Assembly (NCBI RefSeq): GCF_020618775.1
Contig: NZ_JAESVB010000001.1
Coordinates: forward strand, 806,001 to 870,000
Origin: Acidisoma silvae
GTDB lineage: Bacteria; Pseudomonadota; Alphaproteobacteria; Acetobacterales; Acetobacteraceae
Direction of reading: 5' to 3'
Length of the DNA stretch: 64,000 bases
The notes beneath the pieces were generated by a model. The model did no database searches, was not told the DNA's origin, and saw nothing but the letters and a program-made list of their open reading frames with translations. This document shows, piece by piece, positions 35,591-43,568 of this stretch. Both the position numbers and the translations under genes were made by a program. Position 1 is the stretch's first letter. Every line of letters begins with the position of its first letter.

Positions 35591-36868
35591 TTACCACTGA
35601 ATCTGCGTGCCGAAGCCGAAGAGCTGGGCCTGCGCCGTGTTGTGCTCGGTGCCGGCATTGCCGGTCGAGAAGTCGTAGCCACCCTGTTCACGCGTGCCAT
35701 ACAGATAGTCGGCGAACAGGTTCACGCCCGGGACCAGCGTATAGGTGCCGCCGACGGCGACGCCGGTGTTCTGCTGCTGGCCGCTGCTGAGGCCGTCTGC
35801 GGTGATGCTCGCGCCGGAACCGGCATCCACACCGCCCGGCAGGTCACCGGTCTGGTTGAGGCGGAAGAAGCTCGCGCCGACCACGATCGGGCCGGTCGCA
35901 TACTGAGCGCCAACCAGCCAGCCAACGGCCTTGGTGCCACCCGTGGGGGCCAGGTCGATGTCGTAGCTGTCGGCCACGTTGAAGTTACCGTATTCCGAGT
36001 TGCCGCCAACGGTGAAGCCGCCATACGTCGCCGTGATGCCGCCCTGGACGATGCTCAGATCGTGGTAGCTGTTCACGCTGTTGGTTTCGGCGGGACCGGT
36101 ATAGGCGACCTGACCGGCATAGCTGTAGTCGACGCCGGCCTGGATGCCGACCGGACCGAAGTTGTTGGTGTACTGGCCGCCGACATCGATCAGGTTGCGG
36201 GGCTGGCCGCCGCTGATCGCGGTGGGGGAGGAGGTGACAGCCGGTGCGTAGTTCAGAGAGTTCTTGTTCGGCGTGAAGCCGACCGCAAACTGGAAGCCAC
36301 CGAGCGTCGGGGAGAGGTAGACGATCTTGTCGGTCGACTCAGAGTAGTTGGAATTACCATCGGCCCAGCCGTATTCCGGGATCGCGGATTCCGGCACCAT
36401 GGCTTCGATATCGCCATTCCAGCCGCCATCGTTGAAGCCTTCGAACGTGCCGGTCTGGAACAGGACGTTCGGGCCGTTCTGGGCACCGAAGCTGATCTGG
36501 CCGAGCTGCGGCAGGCCGAGATAGCCGTAAGCCTGATGCACATACAGGGTTTCGCTGCTGGCGCCCGAGCCGCTGTTTTCACGGATCTCGGCAGCCGCAC
36601 CGTAACGCAGGCCGTTGGCGGCGACGCCGTCAAAGCCCGGATAAAGGCGCATATAGCCGTAGAAGCTGTCGGTCGAGGTCTTGGTGCCGCCGGTATTGTC
36701 GAGCGAAGAGGACTCGACGCCCGCATACCAGTTCACGCGGCCGTTCAGGCGGACTTTGACCTGGCCGGGAGCGAGGCTGGTGTCGGACTGCGCCATCGCG
36801 GCATTGACGCTGGCAAATCCGACGATGCCGGCGAGAAGGGCAGTGCAGCCCAATAGAGTCTGTCGCAT
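35591..36868 (-). CDS. Outer-membrane porin
   Basis: A 425-residue beta-barrel porin. The signal peptide runs MRQTLLGCTALLAGIVGFAS to VNAAMAQ, with cleavage after AMA or AQ. Mature strands alternate, for example VKVRLNGRVNWYAGVE and YGYMRLYPGFDG. The chain ends FGFGTQIQW; a terminal aromatic residue is the BAM recognition signal. GGAACC precedes the ATG. The codon pattern and the strong terminator suggest high expression. Small-solute specificity cannot be told. Confidence 0.93.
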   Translation of the reverse strand: MRQTLLGCTALLAGIVGFASVNAAMAQSDTSLAPGQVKVRLNGRVNWYAGVESSSLDNTGGTKTSTDSFYGYMRLYPGFDGVAANGLRYGAAAEIRENSGSGASSETLYVHQAYGYLGLPQLGQISFGAQNGPNVLFQTGTFEGFNDGGWNGDIEAMVPESAIPEYGWADGNSNYSESTDKIVYLSPTLGGFQFAVGFTPNKNSLNYAPAVTSSPTAISGGQPRNLIDVGGQYTNNFGPVGIQAGVDYSYAGQVAYTGPAETNSVNSYHDLSIVQGGITATYGGFTVGGNSEYGNFNVADSYDIDLAPTGGTKAVGWLVGAQYATGPIVVGASFFRLNQTGDLPGGVDAGSGASITADGLSSGQQQNTGVAVGGTYTLVPGVNLFADYLYGTREQGGYDFSTGNAGTEHNTAQAQLFGFGTQIQW

Positions 36869-37300
36869 TGTTTGGTTCCAATGGAATCTATTGTTGAATG
36901 GTCATCGAAATCATCCGGGGATGATCGCTGACCTGAGATGCCATTGAACTATGACGATAGTGGCCCGGCTGCAACAGCTATGTGTGGCATTTTTGTCTGC
37001 TGATAAATCAACAACAGCGCGTGTCGCTATTTGATCACACTATGTACTTTTCTAATAAGACTTATACAGAATGGCGTGTTAATAACGTTCCGAAAAAGAT
37101 CCAAATTGTATTTTCGATGCAATGACGTTCTTAATTTCTTAGCCTGTCTGCCGAATTTTTGGATTACCACCGCAGGCAGGCGGCGCGGATGACGGAAATG
37201 CGTCAAACCGCGCGGCCTTAAGTGGGGCAGCATTGTTCCGGGAAAATTTAAGTCTGGAACACAAGATTCGGAATGCAAGCCATCCTAGGCAGACGGAAAA
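36869..37300. other. 432-base intergenic region upstream of the porin gene
   Basis: No gene I can support. GC content is visibly lower than around it, especially 37000-37150. A small inverted repeat, ATCATCC/GGATGAT with a GG loop, lies about 45-60 bases before the porin start, and a CCATTGGAA box overlaps the leader. The 83-codon minus frame at 37027-37278 has no recognisable domain. The region probably holds a long porin leader and regulatory sites. Confidence 0.6.
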
Positions 37301-38056
37301 TCAGGTTTTGCCGGTCAGCAGATGCTTGAACCGGTCCATCTGACCGGCCTCCAGGTCCGAGACGGCCCGGAAATTCATGCCGCCCTGCGACCAGGCGAAT
37401 ATATTGTAGCCTTGAACCACGTGGAATGACGCGGCTCCGCTGCCGGGCCAGACGAAAAGGTCGATCAGGTGCTTGTCGCGCCGATAGACGAGCGCCGCCA
37501 CCGCCCGCCCGGCGATATAGTCCAGCCGGCCACCCGTCAGCGGATAGCCCTGGGCTGCCAGATCTCTGACCGGCGGGGCGAAATCCAGCCTGCCGTCAAA
37601 CCACGGCTTGACGGTATGCCGGTCTGTCGAGGCGACGTCGAACAGATGTCCGGGCTGTAGCGCGCGGATATGGGCAGAGACGAAGGCATCCGTGTTGCTT
37701 TGATCAGGGCTGTGCAGCGGCAGCCAGGCCAGCAGCGACAAGCCGGCGGCGAGCGCCGCGCCCGCGCCGAACCAGCCGGCGTCCCGTTTCGACCAGCGTG
37801 TCGCCACGCGCCCGCGCCAGGATGGCTGCGACGCCACGTCGGCCAGCACCGCGCGGCGCAGATGAGGCGGGGCGGCATAGCGCGGGGCGTCCGCCCGCAG
37901 GCGCGCCGACAGACTGCCGAGCGATTGCCGCAGGGCCTGACAGGTTTCGCAACCCGCCAGATGGACGGTAAGGGCGGCAGCCTCGGCCGCGCCCAGTTCG
38001 CCGTCCAGTTCCGCCTGGATCAGCAGGTCCATGCCTTCGCAGGATTCGCGGGTCAT
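37301..38056 (-). CDS. Zinc-finger anti-sigma factor, membrane anchored
   Basis: A 251-residue protein: an N-terminal zf-HC2 domain with VHLAGCETCQALRQ (H-x3-C-x2-C pattern), a single membrane helix at about 95-112 (WFGAGAALAAGLSLLAWLP), and a periplasmic domain ending FNFRAVSDLEAGQMDRF-like. The topology is that of an anti-sigma factor holding its ECF sigma at the membrane. Its ATG overlaps the sigma-factor stop by 4 bases. The signal sensed is unknown; released sigma might control the porin or the oxidative-stress genes. Confidence 0.92.
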   Translation of the reverse strand: MTRESCEGMDLLIQAELDGELGAAEAAALTVHLAGCETCQALRQSLGSLSARLRADAPRYAAPPHLRRAVLADVASQPSWRGRVATRWSKRDAGWFGAGAALAAGLSLLAWLPLHSPDQSNTDAFVSAHIRALQPGHLFDVASTDRHTVKPWFDGRLDFAPPVRDLAAQGYPLTGGRLDYIAGRAVAALVYRRDKHLIDLFVWPGSGAASFHVVQGYNIFAWSQGGMNFRAVSDLEAGQMDRFKHLLTGKT

Positions 38057-38550
38057 AGAGCGGCTCCCGTCATCAACTGCCGCGCCCGGAACAGCCGCGA
38101 CATCACGGTCCCGATCGGCACCTCCACGATCTCCGCGATCTCTTTATAGGTCATCTCCTCAAGCTCTCGCAGAACCAGGCATTCACGCAATTCCTCGGGC
38201 AAGCCGGCAATGGCCCGGTCAAGCGCCTGGCTGCGCTGGCTTTGGTCCAGATCGGTTTCAGGGGTGCCGGTCGCGCCTGGCAGCCGGTCGAGGCCGATGC
38301 CGTCCAGCGGCACTTCCCCGGCGCGACGGCGCGCGTCCAACCGCGCGTAGAAGACATTCCGGACGATGCGCAGCAGCCAGGGCTTGGCATCGCCGCGCAA
38401 GCCCTGATGGTAGCGGAGCGCCCTCAGCATGGCCTCCTGCACGATGTCATCGGCGGCCGTGGGGTCTCCGGCCAGCCAGCGGGCGACATTATAGGCCGCG
38501 TCGAGATGAGGCAGTACGAGACGCTCGAACTCCGGATGTCGTTTCGGCAC
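38053..38550 (-). CDS. ECF-type RNA polymerase sigma factor
   Basis: A region 2 / region 4 sigma factor of about 165 residues. Region 2 is FERLVLPHLDAAYNVARWL and DDIVQEAMLRALRYHQ; region 4 is LPEELRECLVLRELEEMTYKEIA and VPIGTVMSRLFRAR. I took the GTG at 38550 (VPKRHPEFERL), which fits the family length; an ATG at 38586 would add 12 residues with no ribosome site. The start region overlaps the 3' end of the giant protease gene, so its promoter must lie inside that gene. It is coupled to the anti-sigma gene by ATGA. Confidence 0.9.
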   Translation of the reverse strand: MPKRHPEFERLVLPHLDAAYNVARWLAGDPTAADDIVQEAMLRALRYHQGLRGDAKPWLLRIVRNVFYARLDARRRAGEVPLDGIGLDRLPGATGTPETDLDQSQRSQALDRAIAGLPEELRECLVLRELEEMTYKEIAEIVEVPIGTVMSRLFRARQLMTGAAL

Positions 38551-41500
38551 GGCTGGCCCCGTTCTCTCCCGAAACGACCTTAGCATGGCGCCGCCGGGCC
38601 AGGGCCATAGCTATAATCATACTAATGGATGATAGGGGCTTGGACTCACGCGAATGCGTTGCCGCTTCGTCCGTGCCGTGCCGCTCCGCGCCGTGCAGAA
38701 GATTCGCCCTGACGCGCTCTATGTCCGCGCCGGCCACCACCAGCGGCGCATAGGCCAGTGCGTCGCGCACCAGATGACTATCCGTGACGGGGCGGCTGAA
38801 ATCGGGGTGCAGTTGCACGACCGTGCCGCCATTGGCGAAGGACCGCCGATTGCCTGTATCCAGAAAGGTTTCGGCGGGCATGCCTTCGGCCAGAATCACG
38901 TCATGCTGGTCCAGCTCGATATGATAATAGGTCACCCGCTCGGTCGCGACCTGGGCAATCGTCGTGCCGTTGATAAGATGCTTGATGGGAATCAGCACGC
39001 CCTCGGCATAGATCGCGTGATCCGGCGACAGAATCAGATCGCGCGCCGGCATGGCAGCGCCGAAGGCCTCCGCCGCCACACGCACCGGCAGCACGATCTC
39101 CGGACGCGGATGCCGCCGGCAATCCACGCGCCGGCGACCGATCCAGCGGATGGGCTGCCACCATCCTTCGATCGTCAGAACCTTGTCGCCCGCCAGCAGG
39201 TGCTCCACCGCGATTTCGCCGCGGGACGTCATGATGCGTGTGCCGGCGGCGAAGCAGGGGGCGCTGTCGACATCGCCGAGCTGCGCCGCATTGGCGGCAA
39301 TCGCCTGATCCAGCGCCGTGCCGGTGAATTGGGTGAGCAAAGTAGCAAGCTTGGTCGCGTCCGGGCCAGCTGCGAACAAGGCCGGGGTGAGGCCGGCCTG
39401 CGCCGTGCGGGCAACTGCACTTTCCGCGATCAGCAGGGCATCGCCCGTGAGGGTCGCACGGGCATCCGCTGCCGCATTCAAGGCCGCGATGGCGGCGGAG
39501 GCCTTGTCCACGGCGTCCGCGTCGACCGGCAGATAGATGGCATAGGTCAGCGCCGCATGGATCACCGCCGGGTCAGCGAGGTTGACGGTCGTCATGTCGT
39601 TGAAGACCAGAGCCAGGCCCTGGTTCAGCATGGTCCAGAACGAACTTGTGGCATCGGTGCTGAAAACCGCACCCAGAAAGGCCGTGCCGGCGGCCAAGGT
39701 ATTCATGACTTTCACGCCGGCCACGAAGGCGGCGGCGGCATCGGCATTGCCGGCCTTCACGCCTGCTATAGGGTCGCTGTTGAGAAGATCGTAACTGCCG
39801 CCGATGCCGAAGGCCGACAGCACGCGCGGTGCGGAGGACGCGCCGCTCATCCCAAACAGCAGCGTCGTCAGCGGCGTGATCATCCGCGCGCCGGCCGGCG
39901 TGCCGAGCGGCAGGGTCTGCGCCAGCCGCGTCAGGGTATCCGTGCCGCCGGTCGAGAACAGATTGGCCCCGGCGTCGCCCACCGTGAAATGGCCGGTGGC
40001 GTCGCTGACGCCCGAGGCTTCGCCGTCATCCGGGATGCCGTCGAAATTGGTATCGGCGAAGACCGTCGCGCCCGCGATATAGCCGTCCTCAACCTGGCCG
40101 GAGACGCCCTGCGCGGCGACATAGGCGCGGAGTTGATCCGCACTCATGACCGTGCCGCCGCCGAAGGCAAAGCGGTCGATGCCGGTCTCCGTCGTATTAC
40201 CTTCCGGTGCGCCCGGTCGGGTATCGGTGATCGTGAAGCCGCCCGTCGCGGGGTTGTAGCGGATTGTGAAGGCGTCGATGGCGCCAAGATAAATCAGCGT
40301 GTCGCCGGTGCCGGATGTGTCATCGATGATGTCATTGCCGCCCGAGGCGCCATAGAAATCATCGCCCGCGCCGCCATAAAGCGTGTCATTGCCGGAGCCG
40401 CCGGTCAGCGCGTCGTCGCCGTCGCCGCCGTCCAGCAGATTGTCGCCGCCGCCGGTTACCGTCAGCGTGTCGTTGCCGTCACCGCCATAGGCGCTATCGC
40501 CGGACCCTCTGATGATAAGCCTGTCATCGCCGGAATCGCCGTAGATGACGCCGCCCGTGCCATCGACGTACAGGGTGTCATTGCCGGCGCCGCCATGGGC
40601 CGTGGGAATGCTGCCATCTGTCGTATTGGCAAGCAGGGTGATGAGATCGTTGCCGGCGCCGCCCAGCAGGGTATCGGCGCCGCCATTGCCTTCGATCGTG
40701 TCATTGCCGTAGCTGCCATTGATGACATTGGCGCCCGCATCGCCGCGCAGGATGTCGTTATAGTTGCTGCCGGTCAGGTTCTCGATGGAGACGAGGGTGT
40801 CACCAGTGCCGTCGCCATCACCGGCCTGCGGGCCGGTGACACCCAGGTCGATGGTGACGGGTTTCAGCGACAGGGCATAATCGGCCGTATCCGTGCCTGC
40901 GCCGCCGTCCAGCAGGTCGCCGCCGCCATTGCCCTGCAAGGTGTCATTGCCGGCCAGCCCGTAAAGCTGGTCATTGCCGCTGCCACCTTTCAGGAAATCG
41001 TCGCCCCCCGTGCCGGGTTTGGTGAAGCCGCCGGTCGCAGGATCGAGGATGACGATCTTCTCGGCATTGACCCGTTCCGAATAGCCCGAGGTATAGCCGC
41101 TGGAATATTGAAACAGGATGCGGCCGTCGGTGAGCTGGATAGCGTTGAAGGGCGGGGATGCGGCGCCGTTCTCATCGGGGATGAAGTCGTTATTGTCGAT
41201 CTGGACCGGAACGCCCGACCCGCCGAGCTGATACATGGCATGCCAGACAGGGTAGGGATTTCCGCTGCCGGTCGACGTCATGTAGTAGGAAAGCACACCT
41301 GGAATCGCGAAGACATTGTTGAAGGCGTAGCTTGCAAAGACGCCCAGATCCTCGTCATTGCCGGCAACATTGCCGCTGGCATCGACGCCGTTGCGGAAGG
41401 CATGCAGTTTCTGGCTTTCTGGCACCGCTTCGGATGTATTCGCCGCCCAGGTCAGCACCGCGCCGCCGCTGGAGGAGGATGACAGCGATACATGCCAGTT

Positions 41501-43363
41501 GATCTGGCCGCTGCCCGAGCTGTGCCCGGTATTGACCAGAAAATCATCGCCGATCGGGTTGCCGTTCGCGTCCAGGATGCGACCGCGAATGCCCGCGCCA
41601 CCGCCGGCGCCATGCGTCGACGTATCCCAGACGACCAGGATATTGCCGCTGCCGAGCCGCATCATGCTCATGGAACCGCCGTCCCAGGGCTCGTTATTGA
41701 CCTGTATGCTGTCGATCAGCACGCCATGCGCATCGTAGCGGAAGACGTAAAGCGCCTGCGACCCGACCTCTGCGACGGACAGGCGCAACGCCGCGAAACC
41801 GCCGCCATTCAGCGCTGCGACATAGGCGTATTCGGTGGTGAAATCGCTGCTTGGGTTCGGCAGAATATCGAAGCCGCCAAAGACCGGCGTAGTATCGGGC
41901 GAGAAGCTGACGGCGCCAGGGTCCATGTTCTGGAAATCGGAGAGCGAGACGCCCTGCAAGGTCAGATCGTCATTGACGCCGTGGCTGCCTTTGGCGAATT
42001 CGATGACCGTGTCATTGCCGACCTGCGTCGCCTTGCTGAGCAGAGTCTGCCAGTCATGCACACCGGTTTTGGTGAGGTCGAGCGAGTCTGTATTGACGTT
42101 GAAATCCGTGATCGTCGTCAGGCGATAACCGCTGGCATAGACGAAGGTGTCGCTGCCGGTGCCACCCGTCAGGGTATCGGTGCCGAAGACGGTGCCGTTG
42201 GGCGTCGTGATCGTCTCTTCGCCGCTGCCGCCGCCGTCGAGCACGTCATCGCCGGACCCGCCATTCAGCGTGTCGAGTCCGGCGCCGCCATACAGCGTGT
42301 CATTGCCGCCATTGCCGTTCAGGAAATTATTCGCGCTATTGCCGGTGATGGTGTCGTCACCGTCGCCGCCATCGGCATTCTCGATCAGATTGGTGTCGGT
42401 CGGGTCCGCGATATTGGCGACCTGATAGGTGATGGCGACATTGTCTGTATAGCCGAGCAGGCTGGAATAGGAGCCGGGCATGAGGTCGATGGTCTGCTTG
42501 CCGGCATAGCCCGAGGCGTCGATCGTATCATTGCCGCCACCGTCCCAGATGGTGAAGACAGGTTGCTTGTCGTCATCGAAGTTGAAGAAGTCCCAGCCGG
42601 CATTGGAATGAAAGCCGTAGGTGGTGTCGGTGTCGCGCGTATTCCAATTGACGCCGTATTTGGACTGGATCGTCGCGATGTCATCCAGCATCGGCGTCGA
42701 GGGGTTCAGGCCGCCATTGGTATCCAGATGCCATCCATCGGCGAAGTCGGGCCCGAAATAGGACATAATCGAATATTGCAGGGAGTCCTGCGCATAAACG
42801 GCGTCCGCCGCATAAGTCGGCTTCGTCTTGTCCGTGGCGTCGTAATTGCCGGGATGGGACAGGCCCAGCGCATGGCCGATTTCGTGCAGAAAGGTGGTGA
42901 AGCCGAAACTGCTGAGCGTCAGCGCGTTGCTGGCATTCGTGTTGCTATTCGCATTGATCAGCACGGTCGCTTGGGTGATCGGAAAATCCGGATAGCTGCC
43001 GAGGGAATCGACCTGCGGTCCAAGCGTTCCGCCTGTCACGCCGGACTCGGATGCGGGCATGTCACCGCTATAGGAAAAGGTGATATCCGCCTGGGATGGG
43101 TCGGTGACGGCGACAAGCTGGATATTGCCGATCAACTCGTCCCAGATCGCGAAAGCCTTCTGCGCGGCTGCGACTTCCGCATCCGTCATCGCCTCCCAGC
43201 CACTGTCGCTTTGCACCGGCACATTGGACGCGATGGCATAGGTGACGGTGGTGCCAATCGGCCAGGCCTTGAAGAAGGGCGAGGTTCCCCACGACGTCTG
43301 AAGCTGAAACTCGATCGCATCGAGATCGTAGCTGGGCTTCGCGACAAGTGTGGTGGCTGACAT
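38489..43363 (-). CDS. Serralysin-like RTX metalloprotease with C-terminal Hint domain
   Basis: A 1624-residue multidomain protein. Zinc peptidase M10 domain: FLHEIGHALGLSHPGNY (zinc His160, 164, 170; Glu161) and Met-turn SIMSYF (Met200). RTX-type calcium repeats such as GGNGGNDTLYGGAGLDTL lie at about 340-410 and GGSGNDQLYGLAGNDTL and many others at 800-1030. A SdrD-like VFADTNFDGIPDDGE segment follows. Hint_2 domain from Cys1370 (PCFAAGTRIM) with LSPDHAIY and YHIELDQHDVILAE. The final 70 residues are low-complexity and overlap the sigma gene. The ATG at 43363 has GGAG 10 bases upstream. Type I secretion is inferred; no dedicated exporter gene is in the window. Confidence 0.9.
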   Translation of the reverse strand: MSATTLVAKPSYDLDAIEFQLQTSWGTSPFFKAWPIGTTVTYAIASNVPVQSDSGWEAMTDAEVAAAQKAFAIWDELIGNIQLVAVTDPSQADITFSYSGDMPASESGVTGGTLGPQVDSLGSYPDFPITQATVLINANSNTNASNALTLSSFGFTTFLHEIGHALGLSHPGNYDATDKTKPTYAADAVYAQDSLQYSIMSYFGPDFADGWHLDTNGGLNPSTPMLDDIATIQSKYGVNWNTRDTDTTYGFHSNAGWDFFNFDDDKQPVFTIWDGGGNDTIDASGYAGKQTIDLMPGSYSSLLGYTDNVAITYQVANIADPTDTNLIENADGGDGDDTITGNSANNFLNGNGGNDTLYGGAGLDTLNGGSGDDVLDGGGSGEETITTPNGTVFGTDTLTGGTGSDTFVYASGYRLTTITDFNVNTDSLDLTKTGVHDWQTLLSKATQVGNDTVIEFAKGSHGVNDDLTLQGVSLSDFQNMDPGAVSFSPDTTPVFGGFDILPNPSSDFTTEYAYVAALNGGGFAALRLSVAEVGSQALYVFRYDAHGVLIDSIQVNNEPWDGGSMSMMRLGSGNILVVWDTSTHGAGGGAGIRGRILDANGNPIGDDFLVNTGHSSGSGQINWHVSLSSSSSGGAVLTWAANTSEAVPESQKLHAFRNGVDASGNVAGNDEDLGVFASYAFNNVFAIPGVLSYYMTSTGSGNPYPVWHAMYQLGGSGVPVQIDNNDFIPDENGAASPPFNAIQLTDGRILFQYSSGYTSGYSERVNAEKIVILDPATGGFTKPGTGGDDFLKGGSGNDQLYGLAGNDTLQGNGGGDLLDGGAGTDTADYALSLKPVTIDLGVTGPQAGDGDGTGDTLVSIENLTGSNYNDILRGDAGANVINGSYGNDTIEGNGGADTLLGGAGNDLITLLANTTDGSIPTAHGGAGNDTLYVDGTGGVIYGDSGDDRLIIRGSGDSAYGGDGNDTLTVTGGGDNLLDGGDGDDALTGGSGNDTLYGGAGDDFYGASGGNDIIDDTSGTGDTLIYLGAIDAFTIRYNPATGGFTITDTRPGAPEGNTTETGIDRFAFGGGTVMSADQLRAYVAAQGVSGQVEDGYIAGATVFADTNFDGIPDDGEASGVSDATGHFTVGDAGANLFSTGGTDTLTRLAQTLPLGTPAGARMITPLTTLLFGMSGASSAPRVLSAFGIGGSYDLLNSDPIAGVKAGNADAAAAFVAGVKVMNTLAAGTAFLGAVFSTDATSSFWTMLNQGLALVFNDMTTVNLADPAVIHAALTYAIYLPVDADAVDKASAAIAALNAAADARATLTGDALLIAESAVARTAQAGLTPALFAAGPDATKLATLLTQFTGTALDQAIAANAAQLGDVDSAPCFAAGTRIMTSRGEIAVEHLLAGDKVLTIEGWWQPIRWIGRRRVDCRRHPRPEIVLPVRVAAEAFGAAMPARDLILSPDHAIYAEGVLIPIKHLINGTTIAQVATERVTYYHIELDQHDVILAEGMPAETFLDTGNRRSFANGGTVVQLHPDFSRPVTDSHLVRDALAYAPLVVAGADIERVRANLLHGAERHGTDEAATHSRESKPLSSISMIIAMALARRRHAKVVSGENGASRAETTSGVRASRTASSRRGL

Positions 43364-43568
43364 GGGCAGGCTCCGGTCCAGAGCCCGCACCGCACGGGCC
43401 TAGCCGCAGCAGATTCGGGATCCTGCCGTTTTATTCAGGACCACACGCTTTCGTGAGAATAAGGGCGGGTTCGCAGATCGCATCATGAGCTAGCGGCAAC
43501 GCTTGCGTCTTATGGCCAAGGCAGGCCAAAGAGATTGCAGCGTATCGCGCCGAAAGAAGGTTGGGGTT

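Noticed and set aside
37027-37278. 83-codon minus-strand frame before the porin
   Set aside because: No domain, no good ribosome site and low GC unlike genes here; treated as leader/intergenic DNA.
38654-41482. Long open frame of 942 codons on the plus strand
   Set aside because: It is antisense to the RTX and Hint coding part of the protease. Its residues are Arg/Gly/Ala-rich without domains, as expected from GC-rich repeats read backwards.
41492-43360. 622-codon plus-strand frame
   Set aside because: Antisense to the metalloprotease domain, which has a perfect zinc motif on the other strand; no family features of its own.
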